DNA of 64,000 nt from Nonomuraea turcica (GCF_030718205.1 NZ_JAUZQF010000004.1:124001-188000), one strand, 5' to 3'. Shown: positions 40,485 through 49,757, numbered from the stretch's first letter. Made by a program: numbers and translations. Notes: a model not told the origin generated them from the sequence alone.

Positions 40485-42829
40485 CGGACAGGAGCGTCCC
40501 CTCGACCGAGCGGCGCGGCAGACGGCTGGAAGGGGCCGGGGCGGTGTGGCGGGTCGCGGTGGCGGCCGTCCGGAGGCGCCGGTTCCAGAGCACGGTTCTC
40601 GGCGTGGTCGTCATGTGCTCGACCGTGGCGATCGTGGTGGCGCTCGGCCTGCTCGAAGCCTCCTCGGCCCCCTTCGACCGCACCTTCGCCGCCCAGCGCG
40701 GCCCGCACGCGGTGGCCGCGTTCGACCGGGCCGCGGTCTCCGGCGACCAGCTGGTACGGGCGGTCGGGCATCCCGCGGTCGAGGCCGTCGCGGGACCGTT
40801 CGCCCAGGCCGTCATCACCGTCGCCGACACCGGTGACCTGCCGCCCGGCCCGCTCATGGTCGTCGGCCGCGCCGACCCCGGCGGCCCGGTGGATCGGGTG
40901 AACCTCTGGGCCGGCCGATGGGCCACCGCCCCGGGCCAGATCGTGCTCGACCGCTCACCCGACCCGATATTCCGCGACCTGCTGGGCCGCACGGTCCAGG
41001 TCCAAGACGGGCCCGAGCTGACCGTCGTCGGCCTGGCCTCGAGCGTCAGCAGGACGGCCGAAGCGTGGGTCGCGCCCGGCCAGATGCCGGCGCTGCGCCC
41101 GACCGTCACCCAGATGCTCTACCGCTTCACCGACCCGGACGGCGACCTGCGGGCGGCGGTGGCGGCGAGCACGTCCGGCCTGCCCGCGGGCGCGCTGCTC
41201 GACTGGCAGCCGTACCTGACGGTCAAGGAGGACGTCGCCAGAACGGCCTCCGCCTACCTGCCCTTCCTCACCGGTTTCGGCGTCCTGGGCCTCACGGTGG
41301 CGGTGCTCATCGTGGCGAACGTCGTCGGCGGCGCGGTCGTAGCGGGCCGGCGGCACATCGGCGTGCTCAAGTCCCTGGGGTTCACGCCCCATCAGGTCGT
41401 GGCGGTGTACCTGGCGATGGTGCTGCTGCCCGGGTTCGCGGGGTGCCTGATCGGCACCGGACTCGGCGCCCTGGCCGCGCGACCTCTGCTGGACCTGGTC
41501 TTCCAAGGTCTCGGAGCGGCCATCGGCCTGGGTGTCGCGGTGTGGGTGTACGTGGCCGCGCTGCTGGGCGTGCCCGCCGTGGTGGTGCTGGCCGCGCTCG
41601 TCCCCGCCGCGCGCGTCCACCGGTTGTCCGCCGTCGAGACGATCAGTGCCGGCAGCGCGCCCGGCTCCGCCCGGGGGCGGCGGGTGCAGCGTCTGCTCGC
41701 CGGGGCACGGCTGCCACGCGCGGTCGGCCTGGGATTGGGCCTGCCGTTCGCGCGCCCGGGCCGCTCGGCGCTAACCCTTGCCACCATCGTGCTCGGCGTG
41801 ACCACGGTCACCCTGGCCTCCGGACTGTTCCACACGATGGTCGCCTACAGCGACACGGCCCAGCGGGCCGGCCACATCCACACGGTGGTCCACGTCGGCC
41901 GTCCGGACCAGACCCGGCCCAGCCGCGACGACGCCGGAATCGAGGCGCTGCTGCGCTCCCTGCCCGGCACGCGACACGTGATCGCGGACGCCTGGATCGA
42001 CGTGCATCTGGCGGGGCGGTCCGACCGGATCATGGCCCAGTTCCTGCGCGGCGATCTCGCTGCCCGGGGCGACACGATCGTGCGCGGCCGCCACCTGTCC
42101 GGCCCCGGAGAGGTCATCGCACCCTCGGCGTTCATGAACAAGCGCGCGCTCCGGACCGGCGACCGGCTCACCATCGAACTCGGCGGCGCCCGCACCACCA
42201 CCACGATCGTGGGCGAGGCCATGGACGCCGACCCCGACCTGATCATGGTGAGCTGGCCGACGCTGGCCGCGCTCGACCCGGGCCAGCGCGCGACCCAGTA
42301 CGAGGTCCAGCTGGCCCAGGGCGCCGACGTGGAGGCGTACAACGCCGCGGTCAAGGCGGCTGATCCGGGCCTGTACCCGATTCCGAAGAAGCAGGTGGAC
42401 GACAACAGCGTGGCCATCATCAGTGCCACGTCGCTCTTCACCCTGCTGCTCGGCGCGGTGGCAACGCTGGGCGTCTTCAACACCGTGGTGCTCAACACCC
42501 GGGAACGCCGCCGCGACCTCGGCGTGCTCAAGTCGATCGGAATGACCCCACGTCAGGTGACCGTGATGATGGTGACGTCCATGGCGGCCCTGGGCGCGGC
42601 CGGCGGCCTGCTGGGCCTCCCCCTCGGAGTGGCTGCGCACCGGCTGGTCGTTGAGACCATGTTCGCCGCGGTGGGCCTCACGGCTCCGGCACTCATGCTG
42701 GACGTCTGGCGAATCCCGCTGCTGGCCGCGATCATGCCGGCGGGGGTGGCGATCGCGATGCTGGGCGCGTATCTTCCTGCCCGCTCGGCGGCCCGGCTGA
42801 CCATCGCGGAGGCGCTGCGTACGGAATGA
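40481..42829 (+). CDS. FtsX-family ABC transporter permease (two FtsX domains)
   Basis: 782 residues. N-terminal helix, extracytoplasmic domain, three-helix FtsX block (HIGVLKSLGFTPHQVVAVYL), then a second copy: helix near LTLATIVLGVTTVTLASGLF, domain, and FtsX block with DLGVLKSIGMTPRQVTVMMV. Partner of the overlapping ATPase gene. Likely exports or displaces a membrane-active compound. Followed by a strong hairpin terminator. Confidence 0.92.
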   Translation: MTDRSVPSTERRGRRLEGAGAVWRVAVAAVRRRRFQSTVLGVVVMCSTVAIVVALGLLEASSAPFDRTFAAQRGPHAVAAFDRAAVSGDQLVRAVGHPAVEAVAGPFAQAVITVADTGDLPPGPLMVVGRADPGGPVDRVNLWAGRWATAPGQIVLDRSPDPIFRDLLGRTVQVQDGPELTVVGLASSVSRTAEAWVAPGQMPALRPTVTQMLYRFTDPDGDLRAAVAASTSGLPAGALLDWQPYLTVKEDVARTASAYLPFLTGFGVLGLTVAVLIVANVVGGAVVAGRRHIGVLKSLGFTPHQVVAVYLAMVLLPGFAGCLIGTGLGALAARPLLDLVFQGLGAAIGLGVAVWVYVAALLGVPAVVVLAALVPAARVHRLSAVETISAGSAPGSARGRRVQRLLAGARLPRAVGLGLGLPFARPGRSALTLATIVLGVTTVTLASGLFHTMVAYSDTAQRAGHIHTVVHVGRPDQTRPSRDDAGIEALLRSLPGTRHVIADAWIDVHLAGRSDRIMAQFLRGDLAARGDTIVRGRHLSGPGEVIAPSAFMNKRALRTGDRLTIELGGARTTTTIVGEAMDADPDLIMVSWPTLAALDPGQRATQYEVQLAQGADVEAYNAAVKAADPGLYPIPKKQVDDNSVAIISATSLFTLLLGAVATLGVFNTVVLNTRERRRDLGVLKSIGMTPRQVTVMMVTSMAALGAAGGLLGLPLGVAAHRLVVETMFAAVGLTAPALMLDVWRIPLLAAIMPAGVAIAMLGAYLPARSAARLTIAEALRTE

Positions 42830-42855
42830 CGGCAGCGATCCCTTCCTGGCCGTCT

Positions 42856-42885
42856 CCTCCCTCGCCCTTCTCAAGGCGAGGGAGG
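42856..42885 (+). terminator. Hairpin terminator after the ABC permease
   Basis: 11-bp perfect stem CCTCCCTCGCC / GGCGAGGGAGG with an 8-base loop, 27 bp after the permease stop. Confidence 0.7.
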
Positions 42886-42965
42886 GGGCGGGGTCCGATC
42901 GGGGGCCGGCGCCCCAGCGTCACGAAGGGATGGCTGGACTGGGAGAACACCGAGAGAGCATGGAC

Positions 42966-43598
42966 TCAGAGCGCGAACGCCGCCTTGGTCCACACGTATT
43001 GGGCGTCCAACACCTCCCCCAGCAGGTCGAACAGCTCCCCTTTCGGCTTCCCCTCGACGCGGACAGGTGCGGCATAGCCGCCGGACGGGCCCCGCTCGGC
43101 CACCAGCAGCACACGACCGTCCTGCCGGTCCACGCCCAGGGCCAGGGCCGTCTCCCGTGCGTCCACGCACGCCTCGGCGTCGCCATCGCGGTAATAGCCC
43201 TCGACCAGGTTCGCCCACAGTGCGCGGGCGGACGGGCTCTGCTGCGGAGCGAACGCCCGCGCCGAAACCACGAAGACCATCGCGTCCACCCGCATCACCG
43301 CCGCCACTCGCCGGTGCCCCTCGGCGAACGCCTCCTTCGGCGGCACCGGGTGTGCCCGCATCGAACCGGCGGCGGCGCGCAGCAGGGAGGCCGGGTCGAG
43401 AGCCGCCGCCTCCGGGCCCAAGTCGTTCTGCAGGTATCCGACCAGCGGAAACGGTGGATTGGGAAGGGTGTTGTAGCCGAGGAAGAGTTTCGGTCCGTCC
43501 TCGATGCCAGACAGGGACGTCAGCGCTCCGTGCGCCACCCGTCCCAGCCCTCCATGCCCATGGTCAGGCAGGCCATTGGCCGACTGCAGCGTTTTCAT
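42966..43598 (-). CDS. Hypothetical protein
   Basis: 210 residues, not recognised. No signal peptide or membrane helix; alpha/beta composition (HRRVAAVMRVDAMVFVVSAR, RQDGRVLLVAERGPSG, LFDLLGEVLDAQYVWTKAAF). Start ATG 43598 matches normal codon use throughout. A GTAATG-GCTT-CATTAC palindrome lies 10 bp upstream, so it is probably a regulated monocistronic gene. It might bind a nucleotide or small ligand, but nothing decisive is visible. Confidence 0.6.
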   Translation of the reverse strand: MKTLQSANGLPDHGHGGLGRVAHGALTSLSGIEDGPKLFLGYNTLPNPPFPLVGYLQNDLGPEAAALDPASLLRAAAGSMRAHPVPPKEAFAEGHRRVAAVMRVDAMVFVVSARAFAPQQSPSARALWANLVEGYYRDGDAEACVDARETALALGVDRQDGRVLLVAERGPSGGYAAPVRVEGKPKGELFDLLGEVLDAQYVWTKAAFAL

Positions 43599-43607
43599 AT
43601 ACGTATT

Positions 43608-43623
43608 GTAATGGCTTCATTAC
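43608..43623. promoter_or_regulatory. Palindrome upstream of the hypothetical gene
   Basis: GTAATG-GCTT-CATTAC, perfect 6-bp arms, 10 bp upstream of the ATG at 43598 in a locally AT-rich promoter. A typical repressor-site shape; regulator unknown. Confidence 0.45.
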
Positions 43624-43776
43624 TGCCTGTTAAGAGCTGCGTAAAACCATCTCAGAGAAGTCCCAGACAGGCTCCCCCGTCGCAGCGCCATCGCCGGACT
43701 CCAACCGCGCTCACGCAAGGCGACAAATGTGCTACTTGCATCAATCCGGCGCAGCAGGGGCGCATAAGCTGCTCGG

Positions 43777-44892
43777 GTGATCGGCCGGCCCACCGAAGTG
43801 GAATCCCTCTTATCCCGCCATCGTCCCGCCCCCGTCACCGTTGTCGGCTGGCAACCCGTGCCGCCCTGGGCCGTCGCACGAGCACGGCTGGACAGCGCCG
43901 AACGGGTGATCGCCAAATGGACGCGCCCGCACCGAGGCGCCGACGGTATGCGTACCGCCTCGTGGCGGACCCGCACCGAACTGGCCGTGCTGCGCTTCCT
44001 CTCCGACGACCTCGGCCTCGGCCTGGCTCCGCGCGCTCTGGCGGCCGACCTGGATGCCGGGCTCGTCGTGCTGGAGGACCTGGCGCCACGCACGCCGCTG
44101 GACGGGCTGCTGCGTGCGGACGGCGCAGCCGCCCACGCCGTACGCCTGGCCGCCTTCGCCCGCGCCCGCGGCGAGCTGAACGCCGCCACCGCCGGGCAGG
44201 CCGCGACCTACCACGCGCGCAGGGCCGCGCTCGGCCCGATCACGCCGGACGAGGACCGTATCGTGCACTTCGCCGGGAACCGCGAGGAGGGGCACAGGCA
44301 GGCCGCGGCCCTCGGCGCGCCGATCGTGGGGCGGGCCGAGCGGGAGCTGGCCACCGTCCGGGAGGAGCTGGCCGAGCCCGGATCGTTCCTGGCGTTGAGC
44401 AGCGGCGACCCGGAGACCAACAACGTCCTCGTGCATCCCTCGGGCGACCCGGACGCCCGGCTCATCGACTTCGAGTTCGCCGCCTACGCCCACGCTCTCC
44501 ACGACGCCGTCTGCCTGCACGTCCCTGGTCCCGGCTGGTTGTCGGTCCGCGACGACGGCCTCGCCGCCGAGTATCGCCGCGCCCTGGCCCGCGGCGTGCC
44601 CGAGGCCGAGGACGACCGGCGTTATGGTTTCGGCCTGGCCGCGGCCTGCCTCTCCTACGCCCTGAACCGGCTGGAACGCTTCCCCAGGGTGGACGCCCGC
44701 CCGGCGAGCGACGACAGCCGCCCGCAGCTCGTCGCGATCCTGGAGGCCGCCGCCCGCACCGCCGACGCCCACCGCACCCTGCCGCATCTGGCCGGCTGGG
44801 CCCGTCAGGCGGCCGGCCTGCTCCGCCGCCGCTGGCCCGACGCGGATCTGGACCTCGATGCCGTCCCGCCCTACACGCCCCGACGCCGCTGA
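43777..44892 (+). CDS. Aminoglycoside-phosphotransferase-like kinase
   Basis: 371 residues. APH/choline-kinase fold: RVIAKWTR (candidate nucleotide Lys), GLVVLEDLAPRTPLDGLL hinge, catalytic loop SSGDPETNNVLV (usual HGDxxxxN form, with Ser-Gly-Asp here) and metal Asp in ARLIDFEFAAYAHALHDAV. Such enzymes phosphorylate small molecules or antibiotics; the replaced His and unknown substrate argue against calling it a resistance gene. Start GTG 43777; an alternative is not evident. Confidence 0.75.
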   Translation: MIGRPTEVESLLSRHRPAPVTVVGWQPVPPWAVARARLDSAERVIAKWTRPHRGADGMRTASWRTRTELAVLRFLSDDLGLGLAPRALAADLDAGLVVLEDLAPRTPLDGLLRADGAAAHAVRLAAFARARGELNAATAGQAATYHARRAALGPITPDEDRIVHFAGNREEGHRQAAALGAPIVGRAERELATVREELAEPGSFLALSSGDPETNNVLVHPSGDPDARLIDFEFAAYAHALHDAVCLHVPGPGWLSVRDDGLAAEYRRALARGVPEAEDDRRYGFGLAAACLSYALNRLERFPRVDARPASDDSRPQLVAILEAAARTADAHRTLPHLAGWARQAAGLLRRRWPDADLDLDAVPPYTPRRR

Positions 44893-44983
44893 CCGGGTTG
44901 TCCATATGTGGACATTCGTGTCAACCTCGTCTCTCCACCATCATTTCCTCTGGTGCCTCATCTGCCACAAAGGAGGGCCCGCC

Positions 44984-45757
44984 GTGCGCGTCCACCTGGT
45001 CGTCCCGATCATCGCCCTGCAGTTCTTACCCGCCCCCGCGGCGAGCGTCGTGGACTACGAGTGCACCACGACGGCCACAGGCCAGAAGCAGCAGGTCAAG
45101 GTCGACGTCGAACTGACCGTCCCCGCGCGTGCCGCGGTGGGGGAGAACCTGACGATCGGCTGGCGCGGCACCTATGTGGCGGGAGCCGAGCTCCGCGCAC
45201 CCTCGACCGGCCTGGACGGCAGTCTCAAGCTGTACGCCTACGCCGGCATCAGCAAAATCCCGCGGCTGACCTCGGCCACCGGCGTGGGCCAACTCGGCAC
45301 GATCACCCCTGGCCAGCCCATCCCGCTCCCCACGACCGTGGTCAACCTGACGACGACACCGCCGGGCAAGGGCGAGGGCGAGGTACACGCCGCCGCCATC
45401 AACATCGGCCCCAGCCCTCAGGAGCCCTTGATCGAGTGCGAGGTCAAGAACAAGTCCGCTCTCACGCAGTACCCGCTCGCCGTCGGGGAATCCGATGGCG
45501 CGACAACCCCTACCTCCTCCCCCACCGACACGGCCGACGACGAGACCACGGACGACGAGGACGAGAGCGACACCACGACCCCGGAGGTGACGACCACCGT
45601 CACGACCACCGCGACCCCGGAGGGAGGTGTCGATACGGGGGCTGGGGGCGAGGCCGGGCCGGACGGGCGGGCATTGATGCTGGCCGGATCCCTGGTGATC
45701 CTCGCGTCCGCCACCGGCCTCCTGCTGCGCCGCCGCCCGCGCAGGAACCTCCTGTAG
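44984..45757 (+). CDS. Secreted, membrane-anchored surface protein (DUF6801-like)
   Basis: 257 residues from GTG 44984, with AAAGGAGG upstream. Signal peptide ending in APAAS, then a beta-sandwich domain beginning VVDYECTTTATGQKQQVKVD with a conserved Cys pair (YEC and LIECEVKNKS), then a Thr/Asp/Glu-rich spacer, one C-terminal membrane helix and the basic tail RRRPRR. No sortase motif. The layout is that of a wall-spanning protein held by its C-terminal helix. Function unknown. Confidence 0.7.
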   Translation: MRVHLVVPIIALQFLPAPAASVVDYECTTTATGQKQQVKVDVELTVPARAAVGENLTIGWRGTYVAGAELRAPSTGLDGSLKLYAYAGISKIPRLTSATGVGQLGTITPGQPIPLPTTVVNLTTTPPGKGEGEVHAAAINIGPSPQEPLIECEVKNKSALTQYPLAVGESDGATTPTSSPTDTADDETTDDEDESDTTTPEVTTTVTTTATPEGGVDTGAGGEAGPDGRALMLAGSLVILASATGLLLRRRPRRNLL

Positions 45758-45796
45758 AGCCCTCGGCAAGATCCGCTCGAGCTTGCGCCGCCGCGC

Positions 45797-46207
45797 TCAC
45801 CGAGAGCGTCCATAACCCTCCATCTCCCTCATGAAGGCGGCGTGGGCGTCCGTCAGCCGGCGCTCCATGGCCTCGAACGCGGCCTCGTCCACAGACGGGT
45901 CGACACCGGTGTCGGAGACCAGGTCGCGGGTCTGCCGCACACAGTCGTCCTGCGCCGCGTTGACCGCGCGTAGCAGCTCCTCGGCGAGGTCCTGGCTGGC
46001 CATCCGCATCACGCGCGGGTTCAGCTCGATCGAGTCGATACGGCCGGAGCTGTCGGCCCCCACAACGATCTGCCCGCCCGCGGCCGTGCCGGTGCCGCGG
46101 ATCGCGCCGAGCCGTTCCTGCAGGTCGGCCAGCCGCCGCATGGCCTGCTCCGCCTCCCTGGCCACCCTTTCCAGATCATCAGGTCCGATACCACCAGGAT
46201 CGAGCAC
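45797..46207 (-). CDS. YbaB/EbfC-like nucleoid-associated protein
   Basis: 136 residues. N-terminal amphipathic helix with heptads (VAREAEQAMRRLADLQERLG), three-strand sheet GGQIVVGADSSGRIDSIELN, and a C-terminal helix AEELLRAVNAAQDDC, the YbaB/EbfC order. Start GTG 46207 with GGAGG upstream. In actinomycetes such divergent copies sit beside WXG100-like genes, as here, where they may be part of a secretion-related locus rather than chromatin. Confidence 0.75.
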   Translation of the reverse strand: MLDPGGIGPDDLERVAREAEQAMRRLADLQERLGAIRGTGTAAGGQIVVGADSSGRIDSIELNPRVMRMASQDLAEELLRAVNAAQDDCVRQTRDLVSDTGVDPSVDEAAFEAMERRLTDAHAAFMREMEGYGRSR

Positions 46208-46336
46208 CAGCGGCCCCCTCCGCGACTACCGCATCAACGATCACTCCTGACTTTGATCAAAATACTCGATACGCTCATCCCGCGTTAAGTAGATGTTTCG
46301 TAATCCGCAAAGTGCGACCGCGGCGGGGGAGAGATC

Positions 46337-46636
46337 ATGGCCCAGGACATCCACGTCACCTCCAAGACCATCGCCGACATCCAGCGAAACCTCCGCGAGT
46401 ACGTCATCCCGGGTCTCGAGCGCCTCAAGAGCTCCGTCGACAGCACCGACGTGCCCTTCCCCGGCTTCGGCACCCTGGGCTTCGTCCTGATCGGCAAGTA
46501 CGACGGCGTGCGCGACGACGTCAAGAACTACGTCGATGACGCCATCGACACCGTCGTCAAGTGGATCGACGCCCTCGAGACGATCAAGAAGAACTGGCGG
46601 GACGCCGAGGACGCCAGCACCGTGGTCTACCAGTGA
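46337..46636 (+). CDS. Small helical WXG100-like protein
   Basis: 99 residues with two amphipathic helices separated by PFPGFGTLGF; second helix YVDDAIDTVVKWIDALETIK followed by KNWRDAEDAS. Size and helical hairpin fit the ESX/WXG100-like superfamily, but there is no clear WxG turn. Start ATG 46337 has GGGGGAGAG upstream. Followed 16 bp later by a second member, divergent from the EbfC-like gene. Confidence 0.6.
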   Translation: MAQDIHVTSKTIADIQRNLREYVIPGLERLKSSVDSTDVPFPGFGTLGFVLIGKYDGVRDDVKNYVDDAIDTVVKWIDALETIKKNWRDAEDASTVVYQ

Positions 46637-46652
46637 CAGGAGGATCCCACCC

Positions 46653-47363
46653 ATGCCCTACCCCCTGCTGCACGCCAAGGCCGCACTCGACGAGCTCAAG
46701 CTGGCCGCGAGATCGGCCCCGGGCATCATGGTCGGCGTGACGATCGCCACCACCGCGCTGGCGAACGTCCCCGGCATGGGCGACGCCAAGGCCAACTGGA
46801 ACTCACTGGCCAAGGCCCTGGAAGTGGAGTATCCCAACCTCATCGGCAACGCCGTCTTCCTGTCCAGGGCCGGCTGGATCGCCGACGACCGCGAGGCGTT
46901 CCTCAACGCCACCAGCCTGTTCTCCGGCGACATGCAGAAGCTGAGCGGCCTCTGCTACACCATGGAAGGGCAGGTCGACCAGGTCCGCGATGCCTACGCG
47001 CTCTATTGGATGGAGATCGGCGTCCTGGCCGCCGCCGTCCTTGGCTATATCCTCGCCTGCCAGGCCATGCGACTGACGCCTCACCTGCGTATCGCGGGTG
47101 ACATCATGCTGGCCAGGCTCACCATGCTGACCAACGCCATGATCGCCCAGAAGACCAAGGTCCTGTACGGCTTCCTGGCGGTGGCCGGCGGCACACTGGC
47201 GACGAGTTCGCAGTCGCTGGGCCAGCTGTTCAACATCAAGCCGACCGAGGGCGCCGCCGTCAACTTCGAGCGCGCCGTCATCGCCACCGACCCGCCCTCG
47301 GTCTACCTCGCTCCAAAGCGGGAGCTGCCCGCCCCGCCCGAGCAGGAACAGCGGCAGCGCTGA
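46653..47363 (+). CDS. WXG-like N-terminal protein with two membrane helices
   Basis: 236 residues, ATG 46653 with AGGAGG upstream. The first 110 residues are helical with GDAKANWNSLAKALEVE and LFSGDMQKLSGLCYTMEGQV, like the N-terminal domain of ESX/LXG-type substrates. Then a membrane helix (MEIGVLAAAVLGYILACQAM), a loop, a second hydrophobic helix (TKVLYGFLAVAGGTLATSSQ) and a Pro-rich tail. Probably co-transcribed with the preceding small gene. Exact function unknown. Confidence 0.6.
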   Translation: MPYPLLHAKAALDELKLAARSAPGIMVGVTIATTALANVPGMGDAKANWNSLAKALEVEYPNLIGNAVFLSRAGWIADDREAFLNATSLFSGDMQKLSGLCYTMEGQVDQVRDAYALYWMEIGVLAAAVLGYILACQAMRLTPHLRIAGDIMLARLTMLTNAMIAQKTKVLYGFLAVAGGTLATSSQSLGQLFNIKPTEGAAVNFERAVIATDPPSVYLAPKRELPAPPEQEQRQR

Positions 47364-47390
47364 CACGACAACGGGCATTCCTTCTCGGAC

Positions 47391-48320
47391 TCACAGTTCG
47401 AACGGCTCGTGGGAGTCGGCGTACTCCACTGCGGGCTCGAGAGGCAGAGGGTCTCCGGTGTGGGGGTCGGTACGGGAGGCCTTCATGATCTCGGTGGCCG
47501 TCAGGGGACGGAGGGCCCCTTTCACGATGGCCCAGCCTCGGACGATCTTTACCGCCAAGCCGTTGTCAGGATCGGTTCTCGAAGTGAAGGAACGCATGAC
47601 GATGCTGCCTTCGGCTTCGACAACCCGGGCGAAGCTCAGCATCAAGGACAAGGCCATGATCTCCGTGTCTATGGCTGTCAACGCGTTCTTCCGGAGCTCC
47701 AACCAGGCGACAAGCTCCAGAGGATCGTGCGCTCCGTCGCTTACATGGCAGGTGAATACGTGCGGCCCAGAACCCACGTGGGTCGAGAGCCATGCGAGCA
47801 GGTCAACGGCATACTCCTGCGCTTCCAGCACCGCCCCGTACGGCAGTGGGTCCAACAGGTCCATCGTCCGGATGCTGAGCGTCCTGAGCCGTTCCCGATG
47901 TGCGAGCGAGGCCACCAGTTCAGCGATGGGCTCGCCGCTGTAGGGGAACGGCTCGTCCTCTTGGCACACTGCCGCGGCGTAGTGGGCGCGGCTCGCAGCG
48001 GAGTCGGGCGGCAGTTGCTCCGCCTGACAGTATTCGGCGTATTCGGCCGGAATGAAGCTCCCGACTCTGACCCTGTGGCCGGCTTGGAGCATTGACCGCA
48101 TGGTCTGCTCGCATGCGGCCAGATATTCGTCGTATGCGTCGAACTCGAATGACGGATAGGACGCCATGGTGGCGAGGTCAAACTCGTCGAGGAGCAACGC
48201 GATACCGATGGCAGCGCCATGGCGGGGCTTTTCGCCTTCGCTTCTTTCCCATGCGGGGACCGTAGTGAGGCCTGTCCAGCCGTATATGGTCCGAACCACA
48301 TTCTGTGGAAGAAGCCGCAT
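47391..48320 (-). CDS. Hypothetical protein with a possible helix-turn-helix remnant
   Basis: 309 residues from ATG 48320 (a GTG 16 codons earlier is possible). The N-terminus NVVRTIYGWTGLTTVPAWER, SEGEKPRHGAAIGIALLLDE resembles the latter half of a Cro/C1-type HTH (the AWER...KPR pattern). The remainder is an unrecognised alpha-helical domain that may bind a ligand (ending LPLEPAVEYADSHEPFEL). Codon choice is slightly less GC-biased than its neighbours, a hint of later acquisition. Confidence 0.5.
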   Translation of the reverse strand: MRLLPQNVVRTIYGWTGLTTVPAWERSEGEKPRHGAAIGIALLLDEFDLATMASYPSFEFDAYDEYLAACEQTMRSMLQAGHRVRVGSFIPAEYAEYCQAEQLPPDSAASRAHYAAAVCQEDEPFPYSGEPIAELVASLAHRERLRTLSIRTMDLLDPLPYGAVLEAQEYAVDLLAWLSTHVGSGPHVFTCHVSDGAHDPLELVAWLELRKNALTAIDTEIMALSLMLSFARVVEAEGSIVMRSFTSRTDPDNGLAVKIVRGWAIVKGALRPLTATEIMKASRTDPHTGDPLPLEPAVEYADSHEPFEL

Positions 48321-48396
48321 CCCACGCCAACAGACAGCGATGGCGCGTCGTAATGCCGCCTGCGCCACGCCGTGGAGTACGGCATTACACCTTGAC

Positions 48397-48846
48397 CTAC
48401 CGCCCCCCGCTCGCGACCTCGTCGCAACCTCGTCGGGCCAGTTCGTCCGCCCGTTCGTTGCCGGGGTGGCCGTTGTGCCCCTTCACCCACAGCCACTCGA
48501 CCTGGTGCCTGCCGGCAGCCTGATCGAGCCGCTGCCACAGGTCGGCGTTCTTGACCGGCTCCTTGGCCGCAGTGTGCCACCCGTTGCGCTTCCACCTGGC
48601 GATCCAGGAAGTGATTCCGTTCCTGACATACGTGCTGTCGGTGTGCAGCCGGACCTCGCAGGGCCGTTTCAGCGTCTCCAGCGCCATGATCGCAGCCAAC
48701 AGCTCCATGCGGTTGTTGGTGGTCGGGCCCTCGCCACCGTGCAGTTCCCGCTCATGTTCGCCGTACTGCAGCACGGCACCCCAGCCGCCTGGCCCGGGAT
48801 TGCCGCGGCATGCGCCGTCAGTGAAGATGTCGACCACGTCCGTCAC
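48397..48846 (-). CDS. rnhA: Ribonuclease HI
   Basis: 149 residues. Complete catalytic set: Asp10 ([15 protein letters not shown]), Glu48 ([10 protein letters not shown]), Asp70 ([12 protein letters not shown]), His124 and Asp134 ([17 protein letters not shown]). It degrades the RNA of RNA-DNA hybrids in the cytoplasm. Start GTG 48846. Monocistronic by position. Confidence 0.95.
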   Translation of the reverse strand: MTDVVDIFTDGACRGNPGPGGWGAVLQYGEHERELHGGEGPTTNNRMELLAAIMALETLKRPCEVRLHTDSTYVRNGITSWIARWKRNGWHTAAKEPVKNADLWQRLDQAAGRHQVEWLWVKGHNGHPGNERADELARRGCDEVASGGR

Positions 48847-48943
48847 GCTGACAGTCTCTCAGGCCTGCAGCACGGTGACCGACCGGCCGGAGGGCGTGCT
48901 CCCGCGCCGGCTGAACGGCCTGCGTGTCCTCGCCGGCCTCGAC

Positions 48944-49641
48944 TCAGATGATCTTCAGGAGCTCCGTCATGCGTTCAAGCTGGGCGTCAGGCGGAACGGG
49001 GTCGTAATCCATCGACCAGAAGACCTCGTCGACCTCGAGGGCCCGGAGCCGGTGAAGGTCCTCGGCGACCTGGTCGGCCGAGCCACCAAGCGGCGGGCGA
49101 TCGTCGACGGGCCGGTCCTTGAGCGAGTTGTTGACCCGGACGACGACGGGCAACGAGCCGGGGTCGCTCTCCGCCTCCCGGAAGGTGGTGACCGCCTCCT
49201 CCAACGCCTCCCAGGACATCAGCACCGGGTTGAACCCAAGCCCCAGCCTCGCGGCCCGGCCGCCTCGAACTCTTCGCGCATCCAGCCCTGGCCGAGACCG
49301 GCCACGATCCGGCCGCCGCTGAGCCGATCCAGGGTTGCGAAGCTGCGCCCGAGGGCGGCCGGGTTGTGCAGGAGGGCGCTGATGATGCTGGTGCCCAGCC
49401 GGATCCTGCTGGTCTTGGCGGCCGCGAAGCCGAGCACCTCCAATGGAGAGTAGACCGTGTTGTAGGGCTCCACCATGAGGAACTCCTGGCCGCCCATCGA
49501 AACCAGTCCGGTCGGAGAGAGCAGTCGCTCGAACGTCCATAGCGAGCTCAGGCCGATGCGTTCCGCTCCTTCGGCGATCTGAGCGATCGCCTCGGGTGAC
49601 GCGTAACGTCCCCCGGTGGGGAGAGAGAGCCCGAACTTCAT
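48944..49641 (-). pseudogene. F420-type LLM-class oxidoreductase, internal deletion with frameshift
   Basis: From ATG 49641 the first 127 residues (MKFGLSLPTGGRYASPEAIA to GLGQGWMREEFEA) match a luciferase-like monooxygenase. After about 49260 the matching continues in another frame (AARLGLGFNPVLMSWEALEE to the stop at 48944). The roughly 60 residues between these blocks in intact relatives are missing. The gene cannot make the whole TIM barrel and is best read as decayed. It is divergent from the LAL regulator gene. Confidence 0.8.
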
Positions 49642-49708
49642 GAGTTCCCATCCTTTCGAGGTACCGCCGATGACCAGGATGTCTCCTTGCCTGAACGACA
49701 TGCTCGAG

Positions 49709-49757
49709 ACGGTACGTAGGATGCATGTTTCGAGGCATCGGACATCGCATCGGAAAT
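49709..49757 (-). promoter_or_regulatory. Shared promoter-like element, copy A
   Basis: Upstream of the LLM pseudogene on the - strand: ATTTCCGATGCGATG, a 22-bp middle part, then CCTACGTACCGT. The same two blocks with a 21-bp middle part occur upstream of the DHFR-like gene. Block spacing fits a -35/-10 pair of an alternative sigma factor, or two regulator half-sites. Confidence 0.6.

Noticed and set aside
43777..44892. Annotation as an aminoglycoside-resistance gene
   Set aside because: The catalytic loop has Ser-Gly-Asp instead of His-Gly-Asp and no resistance-specific signature; only the fold is supported.
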